Origin: Clostridia bacterium
GTDB lineage: Bacteria; Bacillota; Clostridia; Christensenellales; Aristaeellaceae
Length of the DNA: 64,000 nucleotides
Assembly (NCBI GenBank): GCA_017552535.1
Contig: JAFZPV010000048.1
Location: forward strand, 1 to 64,000
Reading direction: 5' to 3'
Positions 45,326-53,771 of the stretch are shown piece by piece. The first letter of the stretch is position 1. Each line of letters starts with the position of its first letter. Below the pieces are notes generated by a model. That model was not told where the DNA came from and did not search any database. It saw only the letters and a program-made list of their open reading frames with translations. The position numbers were made by a program, and so were the translations under genes.

Positions 45326-45553
45326 ATGAAAAGCATACGCATCGCGGACACCACGCGGGAAGAACGCGAGCAGATCGTTAAAGAAGCCATTGGCAATATC
45401 GACGGGCTGTGCGACGGATGCAGCCCCGGACTGATCTCGATGTACGACGATTACATCGAGGGCCGGAAGGAGCTTAAAGACATCAATATGGAATTCAGGA
45501 CGGGCTATACCCGCGAAAACGCGGAGCCTGACAGGCCCGGATGCGGCATATGA
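45326..45553 (+). CDS. Small acidic protein, possibly antitoxin-like
   Basis: A 75-residue protein (MKSIRIADTTREEREQIVKE at the start, ISMYDDYIEGRKELKDINME in the second half). The helix followed by YI.G...L.D resembles short antitoxin-type or degron-type proteins of Clostridia, such as VbhA-like antitoxins, but the inhibitory motif is not clear and no Fic protein is next to it. It overlaps the next gene by four bases (ATGA), so they are co-translated. Confidence 0.65.
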   Translation: MKSIRIADTTREEREQIVKEAIGNIDGLCDGCSPGLISMYDDYIEGRKELKDINMEFRTGYTRENAEPDRPGCGI

Positions 45554-46443
45554 AGGTGTACTACCACCTGCCTGGCCTGTTCGAGTTCGTGGATCTGTAC
45601 CGCGCTTTTCTGCCGCTGTTCCGTTCCCGCCGGGAATTCTTTTACGACTGGTGCGAGATCGGCTCGATATACGGCGCTCCCGCCGACTGCCTCTGGGGCG
45701 GAGGCCGCGCAGGGTTTGGCGAAGCGCGGGCGCAGGACGCCAAGGACCTGGCGGAGGAATACGGCGTTTCCGCGCGCCTCACCTTCAGCAACTCCCTGCT
45801 TCGGGAAGAGCACCTTTCTGACCGGAAGTGCAACGCCCTGTGCGCCCTGTTTGAAAAGGGCGGCACGGTACAAAACGGGGTGATCGTAAGCTCCGATCTG
45901 CTTATTCGTCATCTTCAGAAGAATTACCCCGGGCTGTATCTCGTTTCTTCCACCACAAAGGTGCTTACGGAATTCAGCCGCTTCGAAGACGAGCTGAGCC
46001 GCCCTGAATTCCGCTTCGTGGTGCCGGATTTCCGGCTGAACAAGGCCTTTGACAGGCTGAACGCGCTGCCCGAAGAAAAGAAGCGCAAGGTGGAGTTTTT
46101 GTGCAACGAGTGCTGCTGGTTTTTCTGCCCCGAGCGGAAACAGTGCTACGAGAACGTCAGCCGGAAGAACCTTGGCGAGGACTGCCCGGACCACGTGTGC
46201 GCTTCGCCAAAGGCACACAGGGGCTACCGCTTTTCCGACGCCATGAAGAACCCCGGATTCATCGGAACCCAAGACATTCTAAACGTGTATATGCCAAACG
46301 GCTTTCGTCACTTCAAGATCGAGGGGCGGAGCCTGGGCAGCGCGGTGGTGCTGGAATTCCTGCTGTACTACATGACGAAGCCGGAGTTTCAATTGAACGT
46401 ACGGGAAGAGATCTATCTGGACAGCAGCCTGGACCTGTTCTGA
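45550..46443 (+). CDS. U32-peptidase-like protein with a Cys cluster
   Basis: A 297-residue protein. The VSSTTKVLTEF and VVPDFRLNKAFDRLN segments look like a TIM-barrel of U32/UbiV type. A Cys-rich block follows: CNECCWFFCPERKQCYENVS and CPDHVC. This cluster may hold an iron-sulfur centre as in U32-family hydroxylases and related proteins. Substrate unknown. Start at the ATG overlapping the stop of the 75-residue gene. Confidence 0.65.
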   Translation: MKVYYHLPGLFEFVDLYRAFLPLFRSRREFFYDWCEIGSIYGAPADCLWGGGRAGFGEARAQDAKDLAEEYGVSARLTFSNSLLREEHLSDRKCNALCALFEKGGTVQNGVIVSSDLLIRHLQKNYPGLYLVSSTTKVLTEFSRFEDELSRPEFRFVVPDFRLNKAFDRLNALPEEKKRKVEFLCNECCWFFCPERKQCYENVSRKNLGEDCPDHVCASPKAHRGYRFSDAMKNPGFIGTQDILNVYMPNGFRHFKIEGRSLGSAVVLEFLLYYMTKPEFQLNVREEIYLDSSLDLF

Positions 46444-46466
46444 AGTGCCGTTCGCTCCATCCTGTC

Positions 46467-46495
46467 TTGCACAGTCTCTGGCAGCGTGCTACAAT
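46467..46495 (+). promoter_or_regulatory. Promoter of the second (alpha/alpha)6 glycosidase gene
   Basis: TTGCAC (46467-46472) and TACAAT (46490-46495), spacer 17. Confidence 0.72.
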
Positions 46496-46545
46496 GGAAC
46501 AGCGTGATCCAGTAAAAACACGAAAACAACGGGGGTAAAGCGGCC

Positions 46546-48165
46546 ATGGTCGAATTCAGGCACAGGCTTCCGGCGATGAAGGTCGACGGCGTACATTACA
46601 ACGGCACGTACAACAACCGGGAACTGGGTCTCCCTTCCATACTCACCACCAGCGACCCGGAGCTGGGATTGTTTTTGCATAACCTTCGCTGCAACATCTT
46701 TCAGGAACGGACGCTCATATTCATAGACGGAAAGATCCTTTCGACCGGCAAAAACTGGATACGCGATCACGTTCACATCATGAAGGCCATGAAGCATTGG
46801 GAATACGACCCTGGCTCCTTTTTGGATTTCATCATCGGCACGCAGCGCGCCGACGGCCAGTATTTCGAACTGATCAAGCAGATGGATGACGTGCACTGGA
46901 GTTTTGTGAACGAAGACTGCCGCGTTTTCTATCCGGAAGACAACCTGTCACTGGTGCGGCTGGAACTGGAAGCGGACATCGAGTACCTCGTTGTCGAAGG
47001 CGCGGTCTATCTGTACAGGACGACCGGGGACGACGGGTGGCTCAGAGAGGTTCTTCCGAAGCTCGAAAAGGGCATCGATTACATCACGTCTGACCCGAAG
47101 CGCTGGGACAGCGAGCGCGGGCTGGTAAAGCGTCCGTTCACCGTCGACACCTGGGATTTCACCTGTCTGAAGGATGCGGGCACGAACCGCAGGATCGAAG
47201 AAAACACGCCCATGTCCATCATGCACGGCGACAATTCCGGCGTATATCAGGCGATGCGTCAGCTGGCCTGGTTCAACCGCAGGCTCGGACGCGAAGAAAA
47301 AGCCAAAAACTGGGAGGCACGTGCGGAAGCGCTCAAAGAGAACATTTTCAGACATCTCTGGAACGGAAAGTTTTTCATCCATCAGCTGCACATAAACCAC
47401 AGCGGGATAGACGGCCTGGAAGCGCAGCGGCTTTCCCTGTCGAACACATATGACATCAACAGAGGGCTGACGGATATCGAACAGTCGCGCTCGATCATAT
47501 CGGAATACATCGCAAGGCGTGAAACGACCGGTTGCTTTGCGGAGTGGTTCACCGTTGACCCGCCTTACGAACAGTTCTACATCTATCCGAAAGGCCGGTA
47601 CATCAACGGCGCGCTCTCGCCGTTCACCGCCGGAGAACTGGCAAAAGCCGCCTTCAACAACGGGTATGAGGAATACGGCTGGAGCATCATAAAGCGGTTC
47701 ATGGAGCTCGTCAAACGTGACGGAACGGTCTATTTCCTGTACAACACCGATTCCACGCCCCAGCCGGAGGGCGGGCCCAGCGCCTGGGGCGCCGCCGCCC
47801 TGATCAGCGCAGTGGACGAAGGTCTGGCCGGGGTCAGCGATATCGGTGTAAACTATGACGAGATCTTTTTCGCGCCCAAATTCCCGGTCACGCACTATAC
47901 GGAGCTTCGCTACCTGACCGGATACGAAGTGAATAAGACGCTGGTGGACGTTCGCTATATCCTGACGGACGAAGGCATGCGATACGACGTCATTTCGCCG
48001 GCAAAACGGATACACGCGCACATGCTCCTGCCAAAAGGGCGCAGATTCACCAGGCTTTGGATCAACGGCAGGGAGACCCCATTTAAGACGGAGCGGATCG
48101 GTTCGTCCGACTACCTGAACGTCAGCACGGCAGCAGGCGGAAGCGTAAGCTTCGTGGCGGAATAG
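46546..48165 (+). CDS. Six-hairpin glycosidase-like protein
   Basis: A 539-residue cytoplasmic protein with an (alpha/alpha)6-barrel pattern and a C-terminal beta domain, similar in plan to GH78-like and related sugar hydrolases. Candidate acidic catalytic residues lie in FTVDTWDFTC and FAEWFTVDPPYEQFYIYPKG; GGPSAWGAAALISAVDEGL is a typical late helix. It is not closely similar to the GH63-like protein upstream. GH family uncertain. Confidence 0.75.
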   Translation: MVEFRHRLPAMKVDGVHYNGTYNNRELGLPSILTTSDPELGLFLHNLRCNIFQERTLIFIDGKILSTGKNWIRDHVHIMKAMKHWEYDPGSFLDFIIGTQRADGQYFELIKQMDDVHWSFVNEDCRVFYPEDNLSLVRLELEADIEYLVVEGAVYLYRTTGDDGWLREVLPKLEKGIDYITSDPKRWDSERGLVKRPFTVDTWDFTCLKDAGTNRRIEENTPMSIMHGDNSGVYQAMRQLAWFNRRLGREEKAKNWEARAEALKENIFRHLWNGKFFIHQLHINHSGIDGLEAQRLSLSNTYDINRGLTDIEQSRSIISEYIARRETTGCFAEWFTVDPPYEQFYIYPKGRYINGALSPFTAGELAKAAFNNGYEEYGWSIIKRFMELVKRDGTVYFLYNTDSTPQPEGGPSAWGAAALISAVDEGLAGVSDIGVNYDEIFFAPKFPVTHYTELRYLTGYEVNKTLVDVRYILTDEGMRYDVISPAKRIHAHMLLPKGRRFTRLWINGRETPFKTERIGSSDYLNVSTAAGGSVSFVAE

Positions 48166-48239
48166 AGCGCGGTGGTCTTTTACGCCGACTCCGCTTGTCC
48201 GAAACCGGAGTTTATAATCGTCTACGGGGAGGAACACAG

Positions 48240-49277
48240 ATGGATCTTAAATCGCTGCACCTTGCGGTCTCTGAAAGCATATCCCGTCTTGACTTCGGCA
48301 GCATCTGGCCGGGTTTCGAGCCGCTGAGATTCGCCCTGTACGACGAAGATAAGTGCTTTTTCGGCGGAAAGTACATCGAAAAGACCGACGCCTTCTGCGC
48401 CAACACATCCATCGTGTACGAAGGCGAGCAGATCGCCATCTGGAAAATGACGGAAGATATCCCCCTGCCCGTTCTGACCTCCAAGATGGTCCACGAGATG
48501 TTCCACGGCTATCAGGGCCTGAAGGGCTGGTCTTGCTGGCCCAACGAGCTCGAAGCCCTGTTCAGGTACGAATACGACGCAGAAAACCTTTCCCTCAAGA
48601 TGCGGGAAAACCGGCTGCTTCTGTCCCTTATGGACAGTTTTGACAGTGACGCCTTCCGGGAGCTTTTGTCCCTTCGCCGGCTGCGCAGCGAAAGATTTCC
48701 CTACGCGTTCGGCTACGAGCTCAAAACGGAAGAGATCGAAGGCACCGCCAATTACGTGGAATGGCAGGTGCTTAAGCAGCTGGACACCGGGAAGGCCAAA
48801 GAGCTCGCGGACCGCATGCGGGCGGTGATGACAAAACCGGAACAGCTGTTTCCGATCCGGATATCCTGCTATTATACCGGCGCGCTCATGGCAAATGCGC
48901 TTATCCGCGCCGGCCTCTACGATTTCGGCACTGCCGGGCGTCCCGTCCTTGAGCCGCTTCTCAGAGACGCTGTTCCCGCAAGCGGGATCTACCCGGATAA
49001 AGAATCACGTTTGCAGGAAGTGTCGGAAGCCGTGAGTGCTTTCCGCGCAAAGACGGAAGAGATCATACAGGGCGCGCTTGAAAAGAACGAGATCGTTCTG
49101 ACCGGACCGCTGGAGCTGGTATATGTGAATATCTACGACGCGCGGTGCCTGAACGGATATCTCACTTCGACTTTTTTCCTCATGTACCGGGACGGCGAAG
49201 GACAGAAACTGCTGCAGGGCAACTTTGTGATCCGGATGCGGGACGGAAAAACGATAGACGCCGTCTACCGGTGGTAA
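48240..49277 (+). CDS. HExxH zinc metallopeptidase candidate
   Basis: A 345-residue cytoplasmic protein. VHEMFHGYQ gives the zinc-binding HExxH (His85, Glu86, His89). The later helix EEIEGTANYVEW supplies a likely third glutamate ligand, so it looks like a gluzincin. The rest is mostly helical and not assigned to a family. No signal peptide, so it would act in the cytoplasm. GGGAGG precedes the ATG at 48240. Confidence 0.72.
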   Translation: MDLKSLHLAVSESISRLDFGSIWPGFEPLRFALYDEDKCFFGGKYIEKTDAFCANTSIVYEGEQIAIWKMTEDIPLPVLTSKMVHEMFHGYQGLKGWSCWPNELEALFRYEYDAENLSLKMRENRLLLSLMDSFDSDAFRELLSLRRLRSERFPYAFGYELKTEEIEGTANYVEWQVLKQLDTGKAKELADRMRAVMTKPEQLFPIRISCYYTGALMANALIRAGLYDFGTAGRPVLEPLLRDAVPASGIYPDKESRLQEVSEAVSAFRAKTEEIIQGALEKNEIVLTGPLELVYVNIYDARCLNGYLTSTFFLMYRDGEGQKLLQGNFVIRMRDGKTIDAVYRW

Positions 49278-49338
49278 ATGCGCTCCGTTCCGGGCACAGT
49301 TCGGGCGGACAAAAGCCAGCATAAAGGAGCAACCGAAC

Positions 49339-50148
49339 ATGGCCGAACATTTCAATCATTATCCGCTGAAGCATTTTGCCGGTATCGTGGCGGACTGCAT
49401 GGGCATCCCGCTAACGGACAGTTTCGCCCCTGGCATCAGGTGGATCAGCGACATTCTGAAGACCAGGCTGTGCGGAACAGCGGATCGGGCCGTGCTGTAC
49501 CACGCGGACGCGGTGGGACAGTACATCTGGCAGCAGTACACCGACCTGTTCGCGCCGGTGTACGCCCATACCGCCATGGCGATACCGTTTCTGAGTACAG
49601 TCGAGTCGGTAACGCCCGTGGCGCACGCGTCCATGTATACGGGACTCGACCCTGCGGGACACGGCATACAGACCTACGTGCGGCCGCAGCTGACCTGTGC
49701 CACACTGTACGACATACTTCTCGGCATGGGGAAAAAGCCCGCGATCGTTGCGCAGACGGATTCCACCTTTCTGCATATCTTTTCGGGGCGCAGCATGCCG
49801 TATTACGAATGCGCAAACGCCGTGGAGATCCAGGAAAAGGCGCTTGAACTGATCGCGTCCGACGAGTTCGATCTGATCAGTATCCACACTTTCGAATACG
49901 ACAACGCCGCCCACGCCTACGGTCCGGAATCCAGGGAGGCCCTCAACGCCGTCGCCATGGAGGCAGAAGGGTTTCACCGGCTGGCGGAGGCCATGGAAGC
50001 ATATGCGGGCTTGCACCGCACGCTTTTGAGTTACTCCCCGGACCACGGCCAGCACCCGATCCCCGGCGGGCGCGGAGCCCACGGCAGCAAGACGAACGAG
50101 GACATGAACATCCTGCACTTTTTCGGCACCGCCGGGCGCGCAGGATGA
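49339..50148 (+). CDS. Alkaline-phosphatase-superfamily protein (phosphodiesterase-like)
   Basis: A 269-residue cytoplasmic protein. The SVESVTPVAHASMYTGLDPAGHG motif is the nucleophile region of the nucleotide pyrophosphatase/phosphodiesterase branch. The C-terminal LSYSPDHGQHPIPGGRGAHG carries metal-binding Asp and His residues. The first metal-binding block (usually near the N terminus) is not clear, so activity may be modified. AAGGAG precedes the start. Confidence 0.75.
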   Translation: MAEHFNHYPLKHFAGIVADCMGIPLTDSFAPGIRWISDILKTRLCGTADRAVLYHADAVGQYIWQQYTDLFAPVYAHTAMAIPFLSTVESVTPVAHASMYTGLDPAGHGIQTYVRPQLTCATLYDILLGMGKKPAIVAQTDSTFLHIFSGRSMPYYECANAVEIQEKALELIASDEFDLISIHTFEYDNAAHAYGPESREALNAVAMEAEGFHRLAEAMEAYAGLHRTLLSYSPDHGQHPIPGGRGAHGSKTNEDMNILHFFGTAGRAG

Positions 50149-50319
50149 AGGGCGGAGCCGCTTCAAAAGCGAATATGCCCCGCAGATGGTTAAAGGATCA
50201 TGGCGGAATTCTCATCGTATTCTAATGCACCCGGCCTTTAATTCTCATCTTGCCGTGTTATGATATGCGTGTTCCAAGGGAGCAAAACATGAACGGCAAA
50301 ACGCCGGGGAGGAAATGAC

Positions 50320-50856
50320 ATGGAAAAGTTTGAAATGATCGAAAAACTCAGTGCCAGGGCCAATGTAAGCTTTGCCGACGCCAGGGACGCTCTGGAAGCC
50401 AGCGACTGGGACATGCTGGACGCGCTGATCCTTCTGGAAAAGCAGGGCAAGACCGGCAGCGAGCAGATCGCCCGGGAGTACACGACCCAGAAGAAGGAAT
50501 CCTTCTGGCAGGCCGGCCAGGACAAGGCCGATGCCGCAGGCAAGGCCGCCAAAGTCTGGGAGCGCATCAAGGCCGTGCTGCACAAAGGCAATATCAATCA
50601 GTTCGTCATCACCCGCAAGGGCGAAGAGCTGATCGCGATGCCGATCACCGTGATGGTGCTTCTGATGATATGCTTCTGGCCCTTCTCGATGATCGTGATG
50701 TTCGCGGGCCTGTTCCTGAAAGCGCGCTACTCCTTCAGGGGCCCGGACATCAGCGAGCGGGTGAACCACGTGATGGGTTCCGCCCAGGACAAGGCGGCCA
50801 GCGCGGTGGAGAGCCGTCTGGGCAAGACGGAAGCGGAAGAAGAGGACGACCAATAA
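50320..50856 (+). CDS. DUF4342 membrane protein with UBA/TS-N-like N terminus
   Basis: A 178-residue protein. The first 50 residues form a small three-helix domain like UBA/TS-N (ANVSFADARDALEASDWDMLDALILLEKQG). A DUF4342 domain follows, then one membrane hairpin (VMVLLMICFWPFSMIVMFAGLFL) and an acidic tail. The family has no known role. GGGGAGG precedes the ATG. The two-component genes begin 56 bases later, so they probably share a transcript. Confidence 0.8.
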   Translation: MEKFEMIEKLSARANVSFADARDALEASDWDMLDALILLEKQGKTGSEQIAREYTTQKKESFWQAGQDKADAAGKAAKVWERIKAVLHKGNINQFVITRKGEELIAMPITVMVLLMICFWPFSMIVMFAGLFLKARYSFRGPDISERVNHVMGSAQDKAASAVESRLGKTEAEEEDDQ

Positions 50857-50911
50857 TACGCCTGCGCGGGGCAGCTCTGTCCGGCCGCCCCCGCGCGCAG
50901 TGAGGGAAACT

Positions 50912-51592
50912 ATGGCAAAGATCCTGCTGGTGGAAGACGAGGAAAAGCTGGCGCGCTTCGTGGAGCTTGAGCTCACCCACGAGGGCTATCAGGTGGATAA
51001 GGCCTTCGACGGGCGCACAGGCCTCGACATGGCGGAAAGCGGAAAGCACGATCTGATCCTTCTGGACATCATGCTGCCGGGCCTGAACGGCCTGGAAGTG
51101 CTCAGAAGGCTCAGGCGCAGCTCTCATACGCCGGTCATCATGCTGACCGCCCGGGACGCTGTAATGGACAAGGTGACAGGCCTGGACACCGGCGCGGACG
51201 ACTACGTGACCAAGCCGTTTTCCATCGAGGAGCTTCTGGCGCGCATACGGGCCGCCCTTAGGAAAAATGCCGGGGACGGCGGCGCCGACAGCCAGCTGTT
51301 TTGCGGCGACCTTACGATGGACGCTGCGCGCCGCCGCGTGGAGCGTGCGGGACGCGAGATCGAACTCACCGGGCGCGAGTTTGCGCTGCTCAAATACTTT
51401 TTGGAAAACAAGACCTACGTGCTCACCCGCGAACAGCTGCTGGAAAAGGTCTGGGGCTACGAGTATCTGGGTGAAACCAACGTGGTGGACGTGTACGTGC
51501 GGTATCTGAGGAACAAGATCGACGAAGATCACGATAAGAAGCTGCTGCACACGGTGCGCGGCGTAGGCTACGTACTGAAGGAAGAAACATGA
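50912..51592 (+). CDS. OmpR-family response regulator
   Basis: A 226-residue transcription regulator. The receiver domain has the phosphoacceptor Asp52 (LLDIMLPG), acidic pocket EDE at residues 8-10 and the switch Lys in TKPF. The C-terminal winged helix is of OmpR/PhoB type (LTGREFALLKYFLENK ... VYVRYLRNKID). It works with the kinase downstream, whose gene overlaps by four bases. Target genes unknown; the DUF4342 gene upstream is a candidate. Confidence 0.95.
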   Translation: MAKILLVEDEEKLARFVELELTHEGYQVDKAFDGRTGLDMAESGKHDLILLDIMLPGLNGLEVLRRLRRSSHTPVIMLTARDAVMDKVTGLDTGADDYVTKPFSIEELLARIRAALRKNAGDGGADSQLFCGDLTMDAARRRVERAGREIELTGREFALLKYFLENKTYVLTREQLLEKVWGYEYLGETNVVDVYVRYLRNKIDEDHDKKLLHTVRGVGYVLKEET

Positions 51593-52686
51593 AAAAAGAC
51601 AAGCGCGACCGCTCCATTTCGAACCGCATCGTGCGCTCATGGACGCTGAGAACGGCGTTCGTGCTGTTCGACGCCGACATCGCCCTCATCGTGCTGATGC
51701 GCTTAGGGCGCATGGAGCGGCTCTCATGGGTCTCATGGGCGATACTGGCGGGCGTGGAGCTGCTCAGCCTGCTGTTTGCGCGCCGCGCCGCCCGGAAAAA
51801 GGTCCGGCGCTACATCGAGCCCATGGAGCGCATGGCCCTCACTGCGCACGAGATCAGCAGCGCGGGCTTCGACCAGCAGAAGCTTAAGCAGCTCGAAAAC
51901 GCCATCGGCACCCTGAAACCCACAAATCCGGGCGTAAAGCTGAAGACAGGCGATCAGGAGCTGCGGGGCCTGGAGGAAGCCATCAACGACCTGCTCTCCC
52001 GGATGAACGAGTCCATTCAGGAGCGGGGCCGGTTCGTATCGGACGCCTCCCACGAACTGCGAACGCCCATCTCCGTCATACAGGGCTACGCCGACATGCT
52101 TCAGCGCTGGGGAAAATCGGACGAAAAAGTGCTTGACGAAGGCATCGCCGCCATACAGAGCGAATCGGCGCACATGAAAAAGCTGATCGAGCAGCTTCTG
52201 TTTTTGGCCAGGGGCGACGCCGGCAGAAACCAGATGAACATCGGAGACGTGGACCTTTCTGCCCTGCTCAACGAGGTCTGCGACGAATCGCGCATGATCT
52301 GCCCGGACCGCGACTGGAAGCTGGACGCGGACCAGCCCGTGCCGGCGCGGGGCGACGCGGATATGCTCAAGCAGACCATGCGCATTTTGGTGGACAACGC
52401 CGTGAAGTACACGCAGCCCGGCGCCCGCATCACCCTGCGCGCCCGTTTCAAGGAGGGTCTGCCCTGCTTTGAAGTGCAGGACAACGGCATCGGCATTCCG
52501 GAGGCGGATCTCCCCCATGTGTTCGACCGCTTCTTCCGCGCGGACCCGGCCCGCACCCGCTCCACCGGCGGCACGGGCCTCGGCCTTTCCATCGCCCAAT
52601 GGATCGTGGAAAAGCACAACGGCTATTTCGACGTGTTTTCCCGCGAGGATATCGGCACCCGCATCGGCGTGATACTGCCGGGCTGA
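51589..52686 (+). CDS. Sensor histidine kinase
   Basis: A 365-residue membrane kinase. Two hydrophobic segments at about 21-38 and 48-63 leave almost no extracytoplasmic loop, so it probably senses through the membrane or a partner. A HAMP-like linker precedes the H-box SDASHELRTPI with phospho-His155. The ATPase domain has the N box (VDNAVKYTQ), G1 (DNGIGIP), F box (FDRFFR) and G2 (GGTGLGLS). Partner of the regulator at 50912. Confidence 0.95.
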   Translation: MKKDKRDRSISNRIVRSWTLRTAFVLFDADIALIVLMRLGRMERLSWVSWAILAGVELLSLLFARRAARKKVRRYIEPMERMALTAHEISSAGFDQQKLKQLENAIGTLKPTNPGVKLKTGDQELRGLEEAINDLLSRMNESIQERGRFVSDASHELRTPISVIQGYADMLQRWGKSDEKVLDEGIAAIQSESAHMKKLIEQLLFLARGDAGRNQMNIGDVDLSALLNEVCDESRMICPDRDWKLDADQPVPARGDADMLKQTMRILVDNAVKYTQPGARITLRARFKEGLPCFEVQDNGIGIPEADLPHVFDRFFRADPARTRSTGGTGLGLSIAQWIVEKHNGYFDVFSREDIGTRIGVILPG

Positions 52687-52762
52687 GGAATGCACGGTCT
52701 ACAACAATGCACACCTCTGCTGAAACATAGAAGCGTTTTTGAAAACCATCCGAATACCATTT

Positions 52763-52799
52763 AAGCTGCGGCTATCGCTTGCCGCAGCTTTTGCTTTTG
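52763..52799 (+). terminator. Intrinsic terminator of the two-component operon
   Basis: AAGCTGCGGC (52763-52772) pairs with GCCGCAGCTT (52781-52790), followed by TTTGCTTTT. Confidence 0.87.
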
Positions 52800-52865
52800 C
52801 GCTGCTTTTTCCCGGTTCGCTTTTCACGGTCGTGTACGTTCACGCAGCCGGGATCTGTTGCCGTA

Positions 52866-53768
52866 TCAGGCGACGTTTATTGGCAGCCCTGTGCGGTCTT
52901 TCAGCCACCGGGCGTGCGGTTCCAGCTGCGCGGGGCTTAAAAAGTCAGTTTTGTCATAGCCGGCTTCGCGGCCTAAGCGAAGGCATTTTTCTATGCCCAG
53001 CGGGTGGTACGGTTCCAGGTCGATCTGCCGGATGCCGGGATTCAAATGCGCCGTACGGGCGATGTCTTCCATGTGCCCGCGCGTATCGTTTACGCCGGGG
53101 ATGATCGGGCAGCGCAGCACGATATCCGCACCGGCCCTGCTCAGAAGCGAAAGGTTCTGCATGATCAGGCGGTTGTCCGCGCCGGTCCAGCGCTTGTGCG
53201 CTTCGCCGTCTGCGAGCTTGAAATCGTACAGGAACAGATCCGTATACGGCACGATGCCTGCAAGGTCCTTTGCGGCACAGTAGCCGCAGGTCTCGACGCA
53301 TACGTGTATTCCGGCCTCATGGGCTTTTTGCGCAAGCTCCAGCGCGAATCCCGGCTGCGCCATCGGTTCACCGCCGGTAAGCGTCAGCCCTCCCCCGCTT
53401 GACGAATAGAAATCTTTGTCCCGCAGTACGCTTAAGAGCACCTCGTCCGCTTCCATCCGACGTCCGCACAGTTCCAAAGCCCCCGCCGGGCAGACGGACG
53501 CGCAGGCGCCGCAGGCCTCACACAGCGTACGGTCATACGTGTGCACCGGGCCGCTCACCGCATGCAGACCCTTTGGGCAGGCCTGTACGCATGCGCCGCA
53601 CTTGAGGCAGCTGTCCGGCTTATAGAATATCTCTGCCCGGCTCAGCTGCGATTCCGGATTGTGGCACCACGCGCAGTGCAGCGGACAGCCCTTGAAGAAC
53701 ACCGCCGTGCGTATGCCGGGACCGTCGTGCAGGCAGAAGCGCTGGATGTTGAATACCGTTCCCTTCAT
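52866..53768 (-). CDS. Glycyl-radical-enzyme activating enzyme (radical SAM)
   Basis: A 300-residue radical SAM protein that makes the glycyl radical on the partner enzyme encoded just upstream. The SAM cluster is C28-x3-C32-x2-C35 in KGCPLHCAWCHN. An inserted ferredoxin domain with two CxxCxxC-type motifs (CLKCGACVQACPKG and CEACGACASVCPAG) follows, as in activases of the dehydratase type rather than the short PFL activase. The gene starts 3 bases after the stop of the glycyl-radical enzyme, with GAGG inside that gene. Confidence 0.95.
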   Translation of the reverse strand: MKGTVFNIQRFCLHDGPGIRTAVFFKGCPLHCAWCHNPESQLSRAEIFYKPDSCLKCGACVQACPKGLHAVSGPVHTYDRTLCEACGACASVCPAGALELCGRRMEADEVLLSVLRDKDFYSSSGGGLTLTGGEPMAQPGFALELAQKAHEAGIHVCVETCGYCAAKDLAGIVPYTDLFLYDFKLADGEAHKRWTGADNRLIMQNLSLLSRAGADIVLRCPIIPGVNDTRGHMEDIARTAHLNPGIRQIDLEPYHPLGIEKCLRLGREAGYDKTDFLSPAQLEPHARWLKDRTGLPINVA

Positions 53769-53771
53769 GCT

